Shown here in pieces: positions 4,788-6,897 of a stretch of DNA of 6,897 bases; positions within the stretch are counted from its first letter, which is position 1, and the number at the start of each line of letters is the position of its first letter. The notes under the pieces were generated by a model that had not been told where the DNA came from, did not search any database, and was given only the letters and a program-made list of their open reading frames with translations. The position numbers were made by a program, and so were the translations under genes. The stretch is from Bacteroidales bacterium UBA2632 (lineage in GTDB: Bacteria > Bacteroidota > Bacteroidia > Bacteroidales > Dysgonomonadaceae). The stretch lies in NCBI GenBank assembly GCA_002359825.1, contig DENY01000065.1, positions 27,501 to 34,397 on the forward strand, given 5' to 3'.

Positions 4788-6677
4788 ATGAAAAAAAAAC
4801 TGCTAATTAGAGACCTTACATTAAGAGATGGACAACAATCTGCATTTGCAACTCGTATGAATCAACAACAAGTTGATAGAGTTTTACCTTTTTATAAAGA
4901 TGCCAACTTCTATGCTATGGAAGTGTGGGGTGGGGCTGTTCCCGACTCCGTGATGCGCTATTTAAACGAGAACCCCTGGGATAGACTCGAAAAAATACAT
5001 GAAGGTGTAGGGAAAGCCTCCAAATTAACAGCTCTTTCTCGTGGTAGAAACTTATATGGTTATGCGCCTTATACAGATGAAATTATTGATGGATTTTTCA
5101 AAAATGCTGTTTCATCGGGTTTAGATGTAATGCGTATTTTTGATGCTTTGAATGACGTTGAGAATATCAAATCGAGTGTAAAGTATATAAAGAAATATGG
5201 TGGATTGGCAGATTGTGCTATTTGTTACACAGTAGATCCAAAATTTGAAGAACCTCTCGAAGAAAAAGAAAAAGGGGGTTTCTTTTCTTTCATGAAAAAA
5301 AATAAACCTGCAAAAACCATTTACACTGATGTATTTACTGACGAGTATTTTTTAAATAAAGCGAAAGAAATGATGGCTTTGGGAGCCGACATGATTACGA
5401 TTAAAGATATGAGTGGGCTTATTCCTCCCTCTCGTGTTAGGACCTTAATTCCATTGATCAAAAACGAAGTAAAAGTTCCCATAGACTTCCACACCCATTG
5501 TACTCCTGGTTTTGGTTTGGCTGCAGTGTTAACTGCTATCATGAATGGTGCTGATATAGTAGATACTGTTATATGGAACTTTGCTGGCGGACCGGCTGCT
5601 CCTGCATTTGAACTCATTTACCTCTTTTGTAAGAAACTTGATATTGAGATAGATGTAAACATGGAGGCTGTTGCAAAAATAAACAAAGAGTTATTTGAAA
5701 TACGTAAAGAGTTAGATGCATATGATGCAGTTAAGCAATTTCCCAAACCATTCAATCCGCTCACAGACACACTTCCTGCGGAAATAGATAAAGAGTTTGA
5801 CAATGCCATTGCATCTGTTAGAGATTTTAATGAAGAGGCTCTTCTTAAAGCTTGTCAAGCAATAGATGATTATTTTAATTTCCCCAAACCAAATGAATTG
5901 GTGAAGAATGCTGAGATACCTGGTGGTATGTACTCCAATATGGTTGCTCAGTTGAAGGAATACAACTCTCTCGATATATTGGAAGATGCTATGAAATTAA
6001 TACCCAGTGTGAGATTAGATGCTGGTTTGCCACCTCTTGTAACTCCTACAAGTCAAATTGTTGGTGCCCAAGCTGTAGCTTCTGCTCTCAACCAAAAGAA
6101 TAGTAGAGAAAAGTATGCTAACCCATCCAATCAGTTTGTTGCTCTTGTTAAAGGGGAATATGGTAACACTCCCGTTGCAATCGATCCCGAATTTAGATTG
6201 AAGATTACAGGCTCAAGAGAAGAAAAACCCTATGATACATCAAATTATAAACGTCAAGAAAATCCAACTCTTGATGAGTACGGTGGTGTGAAGGTTGCTC
6301 AAAACGAAAAAGATGAATTGTTACTTGAATTGTTCCCAACTGTTGGTCTTACCTATCTTAAAGGTCAGCGCAAAGACGAATATGAATTGAAAAACAAATC
6401 AGTCAATAAGGTTCAAGCTAAGCAAGAAGAAATAGAGACTGTTGAAACTGAAAGACAAGCTCCCAAAGAAGTTTTAGAGAGTCCAATGCCGGGAAGTATC
6501 ATGACTATCTTTGTAAAAGAAGGAGAAGTTGTAGAAAAAGGCAAAGTTCTTTTGATATTGGAAGCTATGAAAATGGAGAATGATATAGTTGCCGAATCTG
6601 CGGGTACAGTAAGCAAGATTTTGGTGAAAGAAGGCTCATTTGTTCAAGCTGGCAGTCCTATGATAGAGCTTGTATAG
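4788..6677 (+). CDS. Carboxyltransferase-biotin carrier subunit (pyruvate carboxylase subunit B / oxaloacetate decarboxylase alpha family)
   Basis: Biotin enzyme subunit of 629 residues moving CO2 between carboxybiotin and pyruvate/oxaloacetate, linking glycolysis to the C4-dicarboxylate and succinate pathway. Residues about 5-290 are the TIM-barrel carboxyltransferase: LTLRDGQQSAFATRM (10-24, metal-ligand D14), MEVWGGA (44-50), RIFDALND (116-123), ITIKDMSG (203-210, K206 the carboxylated-lysine position) and DFHTHCTPG (233-241, metal ligands H235 and H237). About 310-500 is the conserved PYC/OADA region (PGGMYSN 378-384; KGEYGNTPV 455-463). A charged linker (about 530-560) leads to the biotinyl domain (565-629), with LEAMKMEND placing biotin on K595. 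A lysine-rich segment of about 30 residues (153-184, GGFFSFMKKNK) seems inserted in the barrel relative to the classical enzymes. No biotin carboxylase or sodium-pump subunit gene lies beside it, so carboxylase and decarboxylase roles cannot be separated. It is flanked by terminators, hence probably monocistronic. Nine A residues follow the start codon (4791-4799). No Shine-Dalgarno sequence is seen. Confidence 0.93.
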   Translation: MKKKLLIRDLTLRDGQQSAFATRMNQQQVDRVLPFYKDANFYAMEVWGGAVPDSVMRYLNENPWDRLEKIHEGVGKASKLTALSRGRNLYGYAPYTDEIIDGFFKNAVSSGLDVMRIFDALNDVENIKSSVKYIKKYGGLADCAICYTVDPKFEEPLEEKEKGGFFSFMKKNKPAKTIYTDVFTDEYFLNKAKEMMALGADMITIKDMSGLIPPSRVRTLIPLIKNEVKVPIDFHTHCTPGFGLAAVLTAIMNGADIVDTVIWNFAGGPAAPAFELIYLFCKKLDIEIDVNMEAVAKINKELFEIRKELDAYDAVKQFPKPFNPLTDTLPAEIDKEFDNAIASVRDFNEEALLKACQAIDDYFNFPKPNELVKNAEIPGGMYSNMVAQLKEYNSLDILEDAMKLIPSVRLDAGLPPLVTPTSQIVGAQAVASALNQKNSREKYANPSNQFVALVKGEYGNTPVAIDPEFRLKITGSREEKPYDTSNYKRQENPTLDEYGGVKVAQNEKDELLLELFPTVGLTYLKGQRKDEYELKNKSVNKVQAKQEEIETVETERQAPKEVLESPMPGSIMTIFVKEGEVVEKGKVLLILEAMKMENDIVAESAGTVSKILVKEGSFVQAGSPMIELV

Positions 6678-6702
6678 CATTGTTATACAAGATCACATTT
6701 TT
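6669..6702 (+). terminator. Hairpin overlapping the carboxylase stop codon (first terminator)
   Basis: CTTGTATAGC (6669-6678) pairs with GTTATACAAG (6682-6691): ten pairs including one G-T wobble, with a 3-nt loop ATT. The stop codon TAG (6675-6677) lies inside the left arm. A short run of five T residues (6698-6702) starts 6 nt after the stem, which is less than ideal for intrinsic termination, so the hairpin may instead protect the mRNA 3' end. Confidence 0.45.
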
Positions 6703-6755
6703 AGTGTTGCTTCATTTTTCTTGAATAAACGAAAGTAAACACTATTCGATATATT

Positions 6756-6805
6756 ACAAGCATTTAATTTTTTGTTTCGACATTCAATTAAATGCTTGTT
6801 TTTTT
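6756..6805 (+). terminator. Strong intrinsic terminator after the carboxylase gene
   Basis: ACAAGCATTTAATT (6756-6769) and AATTAAATGCTTGT (6786-6799) form a perfect 14-bp stem around a 16-nt loop, followed by a T-tract (6799-6805). It is the second hairpin after the gene and isolates it from the next transcription unit. Confidence 0.9.
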
Positions 6806-6854
6806 GTGAAACTGGGTTTAACCGAATTTCTTTCTCTCCAGTTTCCTTTTTTTG

Positions 6855-6862
6855 TACATTTG
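6855..6862 (+). promoter_or_regulatory. -7 box of a promoter for the next gene
   Basis: TACATTTG is a full match to TAnnTTTG. The upstream box is poor (TTTC at 6831-6834, 20-nt spacer, in a pyrimidine-rich stretch). Transcription would start near 6869, about 23 nt before the ATG at 6892. Confidence 0.5.
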
Positions 6863-6891
6863 TATTCAACTTAATAACAGCTCACTTTTTT

Positions 6892-6897
6892 ATGGCA
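6892..6897 (+). CDS. Probable first codons (ATG GCA) of a further gene, cut by the window edge
   Basis: Only Met-Ala is visible. The call rests on context alone: a terminator, then a promoter-like box, then an ATG at a normal leader distance, preceded by an A/T-rich stretch as at the other starts in this window. Nothing can be said about the product. Confidence 0.4.

Noticed and set aside
4791..4799. Run of nine A residues right after the carboxylase start codon as a phase-variation switch
   Set aside because: Lysine-rich starts are common in AT-rich genomes and a metabolic enzyme is an unlikely target for phase variation; no other support.
5321..5617. 98-codon minus-strand frame inside the carboxyltransferase gene
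   Set aside because: It lies wholly opposite a conserved catalytic region of a well-supported gene; a shadow frame with no promoter or start context.

Overview
The window looks like an AT-rich chromosomal segment (roughly one third GC by eye) of a member of the Bacteroidota, probably Bacteroidales. The signs are intergenic matches to the Bacteroidota promoter type (-7 TAnnTTTG with an upstream TTG/TTTG-like box), start codons preceded by A/T-rich DNA rather than a Shine-Dalgarno sequence, a predicted lipoprotein with a two-domain phosphatase-like layout, and a stand-alone carboxyltransferase-biotin subunit. No rRNA, tRNA, CRISPR array, IS element, prophage gene or toxin-antitoxin pair was seen. 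Most of the window is housekeeping DNA.

Layout, left to right. (1) 1-929, minus strand: quinolinate synthase NadA, nearly complete, with its last few codons cut by the window edge. (2) 930-1509: a divergent, very AT-rich intergenic region holding the promoter of the next gene and a weak candidate small-RNA unit. (3) 1510-2568, plus: a predicted lipoprotein with a beta-sandwich-like N-terminal part and a tyrosine/serine phosphatase domain (NFRDLGGY family) whose P-loop cysteine is a serine. (4) 2569-2798: a good promoter and a leader of about 190 nt with an imperfect hairpin, leading into (5) 2799-4541, plus: a DEAD-box RNA helicase with a DbpA-type RNA-binding C-terminus. (6) 4542-4787: a strong intrinsic terminator, a perfect 22-bp palindrome and a weak promoter candidate. 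(7) 4788-6677, plus: a carboxyltransferase plus biotin-carrier protein of the pyruvate carboxylase subunit B / oxaloacetate decarboxylase alpha family. (8) 6669-6897: two terminator hairpins, then a promoter and a probable start codon of another plus-strand gene at the very edge.

The genes look like separate transcription units: each plus-strand gene has its own promoter candidate, and the helicase and carboxylase genes end in hairpin plus T-tract terminators. The exception is the 3-nt gap between the phosphatase-like gene and the helicase promoter, where no terminator is visible and read-through is possible. I see no evidence that the genes form one system. The observation most worth a second look is the predicted pseudophosphatase lipoprotein, whose only cysteine is the lipidation cysteine. 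Next are the structured helicase leader, the 22-bp palindrome upstream of the carboxylase gene, and the possible small RNA at about 1282-1361.
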